In this document: positions 45,949-55,097 of the stretch, piece by piece
How positions within the stretch are numbered: position 1 is the stretch's first letter
Layout of the letters: each line of letters begins with the position of its first letter
NCBI GenBank assembly: GCA_022563505.1
Contig: JADFNG010000007.1
Span: 1 to 58,622 of the forward strand
Reading direction: 5' to 3'
Length of the DNA: 58,622 nucleotides
DNA from: Pseudomonadota bacterium
Lineage (GTDB): Bacteria; Pseudomonadota; Gammaproteobacteria; Steroidobacterales; Woeseiaceae
Notes under the pieces: model-generated
Database searches by the model: none
Seen by the model: only the letters and a program-made list of their open reading frames with translations
Told to the model about the DNA's origin: nothing
Program-made: the position numbers and the translations under genes

Positions 45949-46908
45949 ATGATCTACGACAGTATTCTGGATACCATAGGCAACACGCCGGTGATTAAAC
46001 TCCATCGAATTGGCCCCGATGACATGGAACTGTACGTCAAGGTCGAGTCGTTTAACCCGGCTGCGTCGGTCAAAGATCGACTGGCGTTTGCGATCATAAA
46101 TGATGCAGAAAAACAGGGGCGCCTGAAGCCGGGACAAACAGTCGTAGAAGCGACATCGGGAAACACGGGTATTGCCCTGGCAATGGTTTGTGCTGCCAAA
46201 GGCTATCCTTTTGTGGCGACGATGGCTGAGTCCTTCTCTGTCGAGCGACGTAAAATCATGCGGGCTCTCGGCGCAAAAGTAATTCTGACGCCGGCGGCCG
46301 AAAAGGGTACTGGCATGGTACGAAAGGCGCAGGAACTCGCCGATAAATATGGCTGGTTTCTGGCAGATCAGTTTGAAAACCCGTCGAACCCGGATTTCCA
46401 CCGCAATACGACGGCGGCAGAGATTATCCGCGATTTTGCCGGGCGCCGGCTGGATTACTGGGTTAGCGGTTACGGTACGGGGGGTACGATGACGGGTGTT
46501 GGCGAGATGCTCAAAGTGGCGCGCCCGGATGTAAGCATCGTTGCGACTGAGCCGAGCGTCGCGCCGTTGCTGGCGGGTGGCGATTGGAGTCCACACAAAA
46601 TCCAGGGGTGGACACCGGATTTCATTCCGGGCGTTCTCAACCGGGAGGTGTTCGATGAACTGATCCCGGTCACGGATGACGAGGCAATCGAGGTTGCCCG
46701 TCGACTGGCGGCAGAAGAGGGCATATTTGTCGGCATATCATCCGGTGCCACGCTTGCGGCAGCTCTTCAGGTTGCCAGGAAAGCCAAGCGGGGTTCCGTG
46801 TTTCTCGCCATGCTGCCGGATACGGGTGAACGCTACCTGAGCACGCCGTTGTTTGAGGGAGTGAACGAAGGATCCGATGACGAGTGGCTCGATGCGCAAT
46901 CGGCATAA
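45949..46908 (+). CDS. cysK: cysteine synthase (O-acetylserine sulfhydrylase)
   Basis: A 319-residue PLP enzyme that makes L-cysteine from O-acetylserine and sulfide. K42 in NPAASVKDRLAF is the Schiff-base lysine, TSGNTGIALAMV the substrate loop, GYGTGGTMTGVGE the phosphate loop and GISSGATLAAAL the C-terminal Ser region. The pattern is nearer CysK than CysM (GPHKIQG-type motif as SPHKIQGW). The frame is open from 45733, but the domain and GGGAG nine bases upstream support the ATG at 45949. Its natural regulator CysB is represented only by the broken copy on the other strand. Confidence 0.95.
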   Translation: MIYDSILDTIGNTPVIKLHRIGPDDMELYVKVESFNPAASVKDRLAFAIINDAEKQGRLKPGQTVVEATSGNTGIALAMVCAAKGYPFVATMAESFSVERRKIMRALGAKVILTPAAEKGTGMVRKAQELADKYGWFLADQFENPSNPDFHRNTTAAEIIRDFAGRRLDYWVSGYGTGGTMTGVGEMLKVARPDVSIVATEPSVAPLLAGGDWSPHKIQGWTPDFIPGVLNREVFDELIPVTDDEAIEVARRLAAEEGIFVGISSGATLAAALQVARKAKRGSVFLAMLPDTGERYLSTPLFEGVNEGSDDEWLDAQSA

Positions 46909-47110
46909 GGCCGAATGGTGTCGCCGGCATGCGTTCCAGCACGGCAATGAAAGCACGGCCTCGATAATCCGAATGGTGAATACTAATTGTAAGTAGTTGA
47001 TATTCGACCGTAATCTTCAGTGCCGAAAGGCTGGCTGAGACCCAGATCACAGCGCCGTACGGCGCTTCATGGCATCGTGCACGTCATTCGACTGACCCCG
47101 CCGGGCAGGG

Positions 47111-49333
47111 ATGCGCACAGCAATGACTGCAGATGTACACAATCTCGCCACCTGGAAAAACATTGGTGCGGCGAAAGGGCTCCTGGCATCGCTGGTACCA
47201 CGCGCCCAGTGTTTTTGCTTCTATAGCATCGAGCGCGACTGCGTATGGAGCAGCGATGGCGTCGAGGATTATGAAATCGACAATTTTGTGGCCGATCTTC
47301 CTCACGAGATTGTCTCCGGTGTCGACCCGGATGCAACTTTTCTAAGACGAACTCTGAGTTCCGGCCGTGTACTTGTGTTAATGCCGGTATTCAGTTCTGC
47401 GAAAATCGGGCTTGGACTTTTGATTACGGTCTTCTCCAGAAACGCCGGCAAATCCTCCTCATTCAACCCAAGCCTGCTGGAAAAAATCTTGCTGCCCGCC
47501 GCGCGGGTAATCGGAGAGACATTGCATCTGACGCAGCAACTGGCAGCAGCGCAAGACCGGACAGGCGAGGTAGAGCGTGAATTGGAACTCGTTTACCGAA
47601 TCGATGAAAAAATTCACGGGACATCGCGCAGTCATGTGGGTCTCGCACAACTTATTGGACAAAGCGGTCGGTTCCTGGGAATCGCCTATAGCGTCCTGTT
47701 ACTGCCGGGGAAACGTATTCGTATCAGCGCGACCCATTCCAGCTGGAAGTCGGTAGACCGCAAAGCCGTGGATAAATATTTGATCCAAAAATTATTTCCA
47801 CAGATTGAAGGCGAGAGAGGCCCCAAAATATTCAAGGTTCCAGCGATCGAAGGATCGGATCAGGTTGCGGACCAGGGGTATATGGCAATGCTGTCACCGT
47901 TGCTCGACAGTGCTGGCAATCTTGAAGGGGCCATTGCACAACTTTCCCGGGTCAACGGTGAGCCATTCGATGACCATCACAAGCGTTTCATGGCACACAT
48001 CATTCGCAAGGTCGAATACGTCATTGAACAATCGTTTGACCCGATGACCGGGTTTCTCAATCGCTCGGGTTTCGAGGCGCAATTGCGCGAGTCGGGTAAA
48101 GCGTTCAAGTCCACCGATGACGTTCACCAAATCATTCGTTTCGATCTCGACAATCTGCATCTTGTGAACGATACCTTCGGTCGTGATGCCGGTGACGATG
48201 TCTTGGTGCGTTTTGCCGGAATGCTGGAGGAAGTACTCCCCAAAAATGCGGTTGCCACCCGCCTGGCAGCGGATGACTTCGCAATTCTGCTGACACACAG
48301 CAGTCTTGAGGAAGCGATTGCCCTTGCCGACCTGGTGCGCAAGAGGGTCAAGACGCTGCGTTACCTGGACGGAGACCGTGCTGTGCAGGTGACAATGAGT
48401 ACCGGCATAGCGCCCTTTGATGCGCGACCTGGTGATCCTGGACACGCATTGACCACGGCGCGCATCGCCTGTGACTCCGCCAGGGAGCATGGCCGTGATC
48501 GACTTGAGGTGTATGACAACGATGATAAGAGCATTATCAGGCGTTACGACGACATGCACCTGGTCGCACGTATTCAGCAGGTTCTTGACGATGATGAATT
48601 CACGTTGCTCGCTCAACCCATCGTGTCGCTCGCTGACGACGATACGACGAAGCGATTCGAGATCTTGCTGCGCATGCGCGATAGCGAAGGTCGGGAAATT
48701 TCTTCAAGTGCGCTGTTCTCTGCGGCTGAGCGTTACAAGTTGATGCCGCAAATCGATCGCTGGGTTGTCTCAACCACCCTCCGCAAGCTCAGCAAGCACG
48801 CGGACTATTTGCGGAAATCCGGAACCGTCTTTGCGATCAATCTGTCAGGACAAACGCTTGGGGATGACGATATCCTCAAATTCGTTGAAGATGAAATCGA
48901 ATCAAGTCATATCCCGGCGACCTCATTGTGTTTCGAGGTGACTGAATCGGCAGCAGTATCCAATCACCAGAAAGCGAAGATTTTTATTGATGCACTGCGC
49001 GAACGCGGCTGCCATTTTGCACTCGACGATTTTGGTGCAGGTCTCAGTTCCTTCGCATATCTGAAGAATTTTCGCGTTGACACGCTGAAAATCGATGGCA
49101 GTTTTGTGCGTGATATCACGACCAATAAAATTTCGGAAGCCATGGTTGCGGCCATTACCGAGGTGGCCAGAGTAATGGGGCTCAAGACGGTCGCAGAGTA
49201 CGTTGAAACTACAGCGGCAAAATCGTTGGTGAACAAACTGGGTGTCGATTTTGTGCAGGGACATGCGACCGGGAAACCAGTCAATTTCGATGGTGTGCTA
49301 CTCGACTTGACGGCAAGCGCCAAGACGGCCTGA
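47111..49333 (+). CDS. EAL phosphodiesterase with degenerate GGDEF
   Basis: A 740-residue soluble signalling protein. The first 300 residues hold GAF-like sequence without membrane segments. The GGDEF domain (about residues 320-475) has the metal-site Asp in FDLDNLHLVND, but its signature is LAADDFAIL, so AADDF replaces GGDEF and cyclase activity is unlikely. The EAL domain (about 490-735) keeps FEILLRM, NLSGQTL, CFEVTES, DDFGAGLSS, LKIDG and AEYVE, all needed for c-di-GMP hydrolysis. It is therefore probably a c-di-GMP phosphodiesterase regulated by its GGDEF and GAF-like parts. The start may be 47111 or the ATG at 47123. Confidence 0.9.
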   Translation: MRTAMTADVHNLATWKNIGAAKGLLASLVPRAQCFCFYSIERDCVWSSDGVEDYEIDNFVADLPHEIVSGVDPDATFLRRTLSSGRVLVLMPVFSSAKIGLGLLITVFSRNAGKSSSFNPSLLEKILLPAARVIGETLHLTQQLAAAQDRTGEVERELELVYRIDEKIHGTSRSHVGLAQLIGQSGRFLGIAYSVLLLPGKRIRISATHSSWKSVDRKAVDKYLIQKLFPQIEGERGPKIFKVPAIEGSDQVADQGYMAMLSPLLDSAGNLEGAIAQLSRVNGEPFDDHHKRFMAHIIRKVEYVIEQSFDPMTGFLNRSGFEAQLRESGKAFKSTDDVHQIIRFDLDNLHLVNDTFGRDAGDDVLVRFAGMLEEVLPKNAVATRLAADDFAILLTHSSLEEAIALADLVRKRVKTLRYLDGDRAVQVTMSTGIAPFDARPGDPGHALTTARIACDSAREHGRDRLEVYDNDDKSIIRRYDDMHLVARIQQVLDDDEFTLLAQPIVSLADDDTTKRFEILLRMRDSEGREISSSALFSAAERYKLMPQIDRWVVSTTLRKLSKHADYLRKSGTVFAINLSGQTLGDDDILKFVEDEIESSHIPATSLCFEVTESAAVSNHQKAKIFIDALRERGCHFALDDFGAGLSSFAYLKNFRVDTLKIDGSFVRDITTNKISEAMVAAITEVARVMGLKTVAEYVETTAAKSLVNKLGVDFVQGHATGKPVNFDGVLLDLTASAKTA

Positions 49334-49478
49334 GCCCGCGGGTGCGCCCGCGCCCGGCGCTCGACAGCCGGGACCTGCATGCTATTGTGACTGTCCTTGC
49401 TCTTTGCTGCCGGTTCGAAATGTTGTTGGCGCAGCAACAGCTTCACAGAAGATACAGCGAGCACCTGATCGTTCAGCA

Positions 49479-52418
49479 ATGCCAGTCCCCGTGAAACAAT
49501 CATTTGAAGCCGGAGTCCAGGCGCTGCCGCAATCTTTGCGGGACAGTGTGCGTAACTGGCATCTGCAATTGAACGAGTCTCAGCCCGATGCGCTGCCAAT
49601 GTTTGTCACAGCGGGTGGCGATACGGTTGCCATTGCACATCTTGTTTCCTGCAGTGAGTTCGCGGGCAATGTCGCCATAAGGCATTGGTCGTGGTTGTGC
49701 GAGTGTTGTGCATCGGGCCAACTCGGTCGACCCCACGACGCACAAACGATGCAGGACTGTTTTGATGCGCTGCTTGCGAATGCCCTCGACAGCGACGCAT
49801 TCAAAAGCCGGATCAGAGTCATTCGCAACCAGGCCCTGTTCAGCATACTGTGGCGCGACCTGGTTTCGAATTGTCCGCTGAATGAGACTCTTGTTGCGCT
49901 CTCGGATCTTGCCGAAAATGCATTGAATGCTGCTACGGAATTTGCAGGTAGCAAGCATCGGGAGCGCTTTGGATCGATTCCGCTTGACGGTGGCAGCATG
50001 CCGCTCGTCGTTCTTGCCATGGGTAAGCTCGGCGGGCGCGAGCTCAATTTCTCTTCCGACATCGACATAATTTTTCTGTATGCCGGCGAGGGGAATTCAG
50101 ACGGGACCCGCAGCCTGTCGGCGCATGAGTACTTCGTACGTTATGCACGGCAGGTCGTTTCTTTGCTTGAAGACGTGACGAATGACGGCTTTGTGTATCG
50201 CGTCGATACACGCCTGCGCCCTTTTGGGGAAAGTGGTCCCCCGGTGGTGAGTTTTTCTGCCCTGGAATCCTATCTCTTGCAACACGGGCGTGACTGGGAG
50301 CGATACGCGTATATCAAAGCTCGCATTGTCGTACCGCCAGTTCCGGATGCACTCATGACCGGCCTCCTCGACGAAGTCATCGAGCCATTCGTTTATCGTC
50401 GCTATCTTGACTACGGCGTCTTCGAGTCACTGCGGGAAATGCACGCACGGGTCGCGGCGGAAGTCACGAAGCGCGGGATGGAGGGCAATATCAAGCTCGG
50501 TCCGGGCGGGATTCGGGAGATTGAGTTTATCGTCCAGTCCCTGCAACTGGTTCGTGGCGGCAGTGTGTCCGGTTTAAAAACGCCAGAGTTGCAGGAAGCC
50601 ATGAAAAACGCGGCTTCTGCACGCGATATCGGATCGGACGTTGCCAGTAATCTATTGCGCGCCTATGAGTTTTTCCGCCGTGTGGAGAATTGCATCCAGG
50701 CCGTGCGCGATCAACAGGTCCATGAACTGCCGCAGTCCGCACTCGAACGTGACCGGCTTGCTTTGGCGATGGGATACCCGTCATGGGATGCCCTGAGCAC
50801 GGATCTTGTCCTGCACCGCAGGTTTGTCAGCGAGCAGTTCGACACCATCGCCATGCGGCGAACCGGGGAGTCGCAAGCATCGTACCCTTCAGCGGCGCTT
50901 GCCGGGCTATGGGGCAGTGGTGCCGATGCGAACGACTGGTGTGCCGCATTTTTCCAGCTCGATATTGAGGAGCCTGCCGGAGTTGCGGATGTCGTTGCAG
51001 GCTTCGAAGTCCTGGCGATCAAGCAAAAGATTGATGCCATCGCGGTCGATCGACTGCGCAAATTCATACCCGCATTATTGCTGCTTCTGGTTGGTCGCCG
51101 GCAGCCTTCGGTGACGCTGCAACGGGTGCTCAAAATCGCCGACAAGGTATTACGGCGCAGTGCCTACATTGCGCTACTCAACGAAAACCATGCCGCCTTG
51201 CATCGACTGGTGGACCTGTGTGAGAAAAGTCGTTACCTGGCCGAGGAAATTGGCCGCTTTCCACAGCTGCTTGACGAGCTGCTGGATCCCCGGCTGAGTC
51301 GCGCGCCGGATGCCAGTGAAATGCGCGCTGATCTCGAAGAGAGCGTTGCCATCGCTGCAGCAGACGACAATGAGCGGCAAATTGAGCTCGTCGGCCGATT
51401 CCAGCGAGCGACGCGCTTTCGACTGGCTGTCGCGGATCTGAGTGGCAATATTCCCGTCATGAAGGTCAGCGACCGACTGACAGAGCTCGCCGAAATCATC
51501 CTGATTCATTTGCTGGCGATCGCCTGTCGGGATCTTGTCGCACGATACGGAAAACCTCAGTATCAAATCGGCGGGCAGATGCATACCGCCGGCTTCGGTG
51601 TTATTGCTTATGGCAAGCTCGGAGGAATGGAGTTGTCCTACAGCTCCGATCTCGACCTGGTTTTCCTGCATGATTCGGCCGGGGAACAGCAGCACACCCG
51701 TGGCGAAAAATCGATCGCCAACAGCGATTTTTTCGCGCGTCTCGCGCGCCGACTGGTTCACTTCCTCACCGCTCAAACGGGATCCGGTAGCCTGTACGAC
51801 ATCGACACCCGCCTGCGGCCCAGCGGCCAATCCGGGTTGCTTGTCATCAGCATCGAAGCTTTCGAGCGATATCAGGACGAGAACGCCTGGACCTGGGAGC
51901 ACCAGGCGCTGCTGCGAAGCCGGCCTGTTGCAGGCAGTCCCGCCATTGCTCGTGGTTTCGAGCGGTTGCGTGTGCAAACGCTGCGCAAGAAAGTCCATCG
52001 TGACACGCTTGCCGCCGATGTCTGTGCCATGCGCAAGAAGATGCGTGCTCGGCTCGATCGGAGCAATGACACTCAATTCGACTTGAAACAGGGTCTTGGC
52101 GGCATCGGTGACATTGAGTTTCTGGTGCAGTATCTGGTGCTTGCCAATGCCGAAGCGCACCCGGCCGTCATTCATTACCCGGACAACATTCGGCAGATCG
52201 GCACGCTGGTCGCTACGGGGTGTCTCACGGAGAGAGAGGGTTGGCAGTTGCAGGAGATCTACAGGACTTATCGATCGTTGTTGCATCGGTTGGTGCTGGA
52301 TGAGAAGGCTTCGTTGGTGGATCGGGGTGAGTTTGGGGATGAGCGAAAATTTGTCGGGGAGCTTTGGATGAGGACGTTTGGTGCTGCTGCGGGTGAGCGC
52401 GGCGAGGTCGACCTCTGA
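49479..52418 (+). CDS. glnE: glutamine synthetase adenylyltransferase/deadenylylase
   Basis: A bifunctional 979-residue enzyme that adds and removes AMP on glutamine synthetase. Both nucleotidyltransferase domains are intact: GKLGGRELNFSSDIDIIFLY in the N-terminal (deadenylylase) half and GKLGGMELSYSSDLDLVFLH in the C-terminal (adenylylase) half, each followed by a VDTRLRP or IDTRLRP motif. The frame is open from 49404; the ATG at 49479 is preferred. The last five codons (GEVDL) and the stop lie in the left arm of a long palindrome at 52399. Confidence 0.95.
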   Translation: MPVPVKQSFEAGVQALPQSLRDSVRNWHLQLNESQPDALPMFVTAGGDTVAIAHLVSCSEFAGNVAIRHWSWLCECCASGQLGRPHDAQTMQDCFDALLANALDSDAFKSRIRVIRNQALFSILWRDLVSNCPLNETLVALSDLAENALNAATEFAGSKHRERFGSIPLDGGSMPLVVLAMGKLGGRELNFSSDIDIIFLYAGEGNSDGTRSLSAHEYFVRYARQVVSLLEDVTNDGFVYRVDTRLRPFGESGPPVVSFSALESYLLQHGRDWERYAYIKARIVVPPVPDALMTGLLDEVIEPFVYRRYLDYGVFESLREMHARVAAEVTKRGMEGNIKLGPGGIREIEFIVQSLQLVRGGSVSGLKTPELQEAMKNAASARDIGSDVASNLLRAYEFFRRVENCIQAVRDQQVHELPQSALERDRLALAMGYPSWDALSTDLVLHRRFVSEQFDTIAMRRTGESQASYPSAALAGLWGSGADANDWCAAFFQLDIEEPAGVADVVAGFEVLAIKQKIDAIAVDRLRKFIPALLLLLVGRRQPSVTLQRVLKIADKVLRRSAYIALLNENHAALHRLVDLCEKSRYLAEEIGRFPQLLDELLDPRLSRAPDASEMRADLEESVAIAAADDNERQIELVGRFQRATRFRLAVADLSGNIPVMKVSDRLTELAEIILIHLLAIACRDLVARYGKPQYQIGGQMHTAGFGVIAYGKLGGMELSYSSDLDLVFLHDSAGEQQHTRGEKSIANSDFFARLARRLVHFLTAQTGSGSLYDIDTRLRPSGQSGLLVISIEAFERYQDENAWTWEHQALLRSRPVAGSPAIARGFERLRVQTLRKKVHRDTLAADVCAMRKKMRARLDRSNDTQFDLKQGLGGIGDIEFLVQYLVLANAEAHPAVIHYPDNIRQIGTLVATGCLTEREGWQLQEIYRTYRSLLHRLVLDEKASLVDRGEFGDERKFVGELWMRTFGAAAGERGEVDL

Positions 52419-52495
52419 GACCGTGCCCCGCATGGATGCGGGCCCGAGCTTACAGGGACGTACTTGCAGCGGGTCTCAGAGGTCGACCTCGCCGC
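52399..52495. repeat. 97-bp palindromic element overlapping the end of glnE
   Basis: A perfect 24-bp inverted repeat (arms 52399-52422 and 52472-52495) encloses 49 bp. Each arm contains the palindrome GAGGTCGACCTC. The inner part begins with a small hairpin, CCCGCAT-GG-ATGCGGG, followed by GAGCTTACAGGGACGTACTT. From memory this ATGGATG...ACAGGGACGTA pattern recurs as an interspersed repeat in gammaproteobacteria; this was not checked. The left arm codes for the last residues and stop codon of glnE. No T-run follows, so it is not a typical terminator. Confidence 0.8.
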
Positions 52496-52606
52496 ACGCA
52501 CCCTTGATTGTGGCACCCGATATCATGCGTTATGAGGTGGGGCGCGCTTCTGTTACCCCGGGGCGTCCGGCGTTGTTATAATCCTTTCAATATTTTGGAA
52601 ACAAGG

Positions 52607-52831
52607 GTGACTCTGGTGGCGGCACGGGCAGGTACGATTGAGCAGAATTTGATTGAGGCAAATGCGCAGCATCGATACGAGGTGCGATCCACGGACATAC
52701 CGTTGTCATGTCCGATGCCGGCGATGTATCTGTGGAATTCTCATCCGAAGGTTTACCTGCCGATTGAAGACACCGGTGAAGCGAAGTGTCCTTACTGTGG
52801 TGCCGAATACACGTTAGTCGATACCGACTAG
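52607..52831 (+). CDS. zinc-finger (zf-CHCC) protein
   Basis: A 74-residue protein of the family related to mitochondrial NDUFS6. The C-terminal half has the metal site and surroundings: [20 protein letters not shown], then [19 protein letters not shown], with Cys, His and a CxxC pair. In gammaproteobacteria it is often found beside LPS-core or ilvE genes, as here. The start is a GTG at 52607 with a GGA-type site upstream; the frame is open to 52508 but that part is not conserved. It ends 4 bp before hldD. Confidence 0.85.
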   Translation: MTLVAARAGTIEQNLIEANAQHRYEVRSTDIPLSCPMPAMYLWNSHPKVYLPIEDTGEAKCPYCGAEYTLVDTD

Positions 52832-52835
52832 CGGC

Positions 52836-53780
52836 GTGCACATCGTCACCGGCGGAGCCGGTTTTATTGGCAGTAATCTTGCCCGGATGTTGATCGAGCG
52901 CAGCGGCGATGATGTGATGATTGTGGATGACCTGAGTGATGGTCATAAATTTCGCAATATCGCTGATCTGAAGATCGTCGATTACCTTGATAAGGGCGAT
53001 TTTCTTGGCTTGCTGAAGTCCGATACCGCCTTTGCGCTCGATGTGCAGTCCATATTTCATCAGGGCGCGTGTTCGGTGACGACCGAATGGGATGGTCGCT
53101 ACATGATGCGCAACAACTTCTCCTATTCGAAGGAGGTGTTGCACTATTGTCTCAGGCGCAATATCCCGTTCATCTATGCATCATCCGCCGCGGTCTACGG
53201 TGCTTCCGACCAGTTCGTCGAGGCGGCGGAGAATGAGCTGCCGCTCAACGTCTATGGATACTCCAAGCTTTTGTTCGATCAGTATGTGCGGCGTCTTGCT
53301 TTGACCGCGGCGCAGCAGGTTGTCGGTCTTCGTTATTTCAACGTGTACGGTCCGCGTGAGCAGCACAAAGGATCAATGGCGAGCGTTGCTTTTCACTTCC
53401 GTAATCAGTTGCAGGAAGATGGTGAGTTGCGGCTGTTTGAGGGTTCCGACGGGTTTGGCGACGGCGAGCAATTGCGTGATTTCGTTTATGTTGATGATAT
53501 TTGTGAGCTCAATATGTGGTTTTTTCAGCACCCTGGGGTGTCGGGTGTTTTTAACGCAGGTACCGGCAAAGCGCAGTCTTTTAATGATGTGGCCAACGCG
53601 GTCATCGACTGGCACGAGACGGGTCGGATTCGTTACATTCCATTCCCCGATGGCCTGAAAGAGGCTTACCAGAGTTATACAAAGGCGGATCTTGCCAACT
53701 TGCGAGCCAGTGGATGTGACGTCGAGTTTCGCGCGGTCGCCAGCGGGGTCAAAACTTACCTGGATATTCTTTCCGGCTGA
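52836..53780 (+). CDS. hldD: ADP-L-glycero-D-manno-heptose 6-epimerase
   Basis: A 314-residue NAD(P)-binding short-chain dehydrogenase that makes ADP-L-glycero-heptose for the LPS inner core. It starts with GTG ([19 protein letters not shown], the dinucleotide loop), has the catalytic YGYSK, then [20 protein letters not shown] and RDFVYVDDI, typical of HldD/RfaD. It follows the zinc-finger gene by 4 bp and is 5 bp from waaF, so it is in the same transcript. Confidence 0.95.
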   Translation: MHIVTGGAGFIGSNLARMLIERSGDDVMIVDDLSDGHKFRNIADLKIVDYLDKGDFLGLLKSDTAFALDVQSIFHQGACSVTTEWDGRYMMRNNFSYSKEVLHYCLRRNIPFIYASSAAVYGASDQFVEAAENELPLNVYGYSKLLFDQYVRRLALTAAQQVVGLRYFNVYGPREQHKGSMASVAFHFRNQLQEDGELRLFEGSDGFGDGEQLRDFVYVDDICELNMWFFQHPGVSGVFNAGTGKAQSFNDVANAVIDWHETGRIRYIPFPDGLKEAYQSYTKADLANLRASGCDVEFRAVASGVKTYLDILSG

Positions 53781-53785
53781 ACGTC

Positions 53786-54802
53786 GTGACGAAATCCGCA
53801 ATATTGGTAGTGGGCCCATCGTGGGTAGGTGACATGGTGATGGCGCAGTCGCTTCTGAAGCTGCTTGCGTCGCGTCACCCTGACGCCGACATCGACATGC
53901 TCGCCCCCGAATGGTCCTTGCCGATTATCGAGCGCATGCCGGAGATTCGCGAAGGCATTGTCTTGTCGACCCGGCACGGGGAACTTGGGCTCGGCAAGCG
54001 CCGCGAGCTCGCGAGGCGATTGCGGCAGACAGGCTACCAACAAGCCATTGTCTTGCCGCGATCGCTGAAATCGGCATTGGTCCCCTGGTTCGCCGGCATT
54101 CCGCAGCGCACCGGTTATCTGGGTGAAATGCGCTATGGCCTGATCAACGATGTGCGGCCCTTTAATAAGGCCGTGCTGCGCCAAACCGTGCAACGATTCG
54201 TCGCCCTTGGCCTGGAGCCGGGTGAACCGTTGCCAGCCATTCCCTTGCCGCAGCTGTCTGCATCTGTGGAAAACCAGCAGCGCGCAATGGATAAATTCGG
54301 CTTGCGCCCGGAACGACCGGCGGTCGCCATGATGCCGGGTGCAGAGTATGGTTCCTCCAAATGCTGGCCGCTAGAATACTTTGCCGAGCTCGCTGAATTG
54401 CTCGCTGCAAGCGGTTTCGATGTGTGGGTGCTGGGGTCAGAAAAAGACGCGGCGGCGGGTGCTGCAATCAGCCGCGATGGCTACGCTAAGGATCTCTGCG
54501 GCCAGACGGAACTCGCTGATGTCATTGATTTGCTGGCCGCCTGTGATCAGTCCGTTAGCAACGATTCCGGATTGATGCATATTGCGGCCGCGGTGGGGTC
54601 CCGAGTGAGCGGGATTTACGGTTCCACTTCACCGGATTTTACGCCACCGCTGACGGACAGCCGGGTCCTCCATTACCGGCAACTCGATTGCAGCCCGTGT
54701 TTCAGGCGCGAATGTCCACTGGGGCACCTGCGTTGTCTGCGGGAGATTTCTCCTCGCACTGTTCTGGAGGGCCTGTTGGAACGTAAAAATCTGATAAGTT
54801 GA
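53786..54802 (+). CDS. waaF: ADP-heptose--LPS heptosyltransferase II
   Basis: A 338-residue glycosyltransferase of family GT9 that adds the second heptose to the LPS core in the cytoplasm. WaaF features: GPSWVGDMVMAQSLLK at the start, LPRSLKSALVPWFAGIPQRTGY, MMPGAEYGSSKCWP and the donor site SNDSGLMHIAAAVGS. The start codon is GTG. Terminates in the AT-rich gap at 54803. Confidence 0.95.
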   Translation: MTKSAILVVGPSWVGDMVMAQSLLKLLASRHPDADIDMLAPEWSLPIIERMPEIREGIVLSTRHGELGLGKRRELARRLRQTGYQQAIVLPRSLKSALVPWFAGIPQRTGYLGEMRYGLINDVRPFNKAVLRQTVQRFVALGLEPGEPLPAIPLPQLSASVENQQRAMDKFGLRPERPAVAMMPGAEYGSSKCWPLEYFAELAELLAASGFDVWVLGSEKDAAAGAAISRDGYAKDLCGQTELADVIDLLAACDQSVSNDSGLMHIAAAVGSRVSGIYGSTSPDFTPPLTDSRVLHYRQLDCSPCFRRECPLGHLRCLREISPRTVLEGLLERKNLIS

Positions 54803-55097
54803 AGTTAAAACTCTGCAAATAGATTGAACGTCGTGAAAAAACGAATAAATGGCAATAACAGGGGATTTTAAAAAAGTATTTTATGAATTTCTATCTTCGG
54901 TAATCAGTCGGAGAATATGCAGTAAAATAAGTGAAAATCGATAAATATCGATTAACGGGCAGATAACAATTGATCATCGGGCAGTTTTGCATGGTTGTCA
55001 GGCAAGTATTTGCTTGATCGCAGTCAGCAAACGTCTTGAAAAAGCGTGAAAATTTACAAAATAAATCGAAAAATACTGAACTTCGCCAAAAAATTCC
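54803..55097. other. AT-rich intergenic island
   Basis: 295 bp between convergent genes, by eye about two thirds A+T against roughly 55% G+C around it. It holds a perfect inverted repeat AATCGAT-AAAT-ATCGATT (54936-54953), several A-runs and no open frame worth calling. No terminator with a GC stem and T-run was found. It may be the remnant of a lost gene or a nucleoid-protein binding zone in the LPS block. Confidence 0.55.

Noticed and set aside
47011-47110. GGCTGGCTGAGACC before the EAL gene, resembling part of a TPP riboswitch
   Set aside because: Only the CTGAGA piece is present; the other conserved TPP blocks are missing and the gene has no link to thiamine.
49338-49351. GCGGG-TGCG-CCCGC hairpin after the EAL gene
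   Set aside because: Short GC-rich stem without a T-run in GC-rich DNA; can arise by chance.
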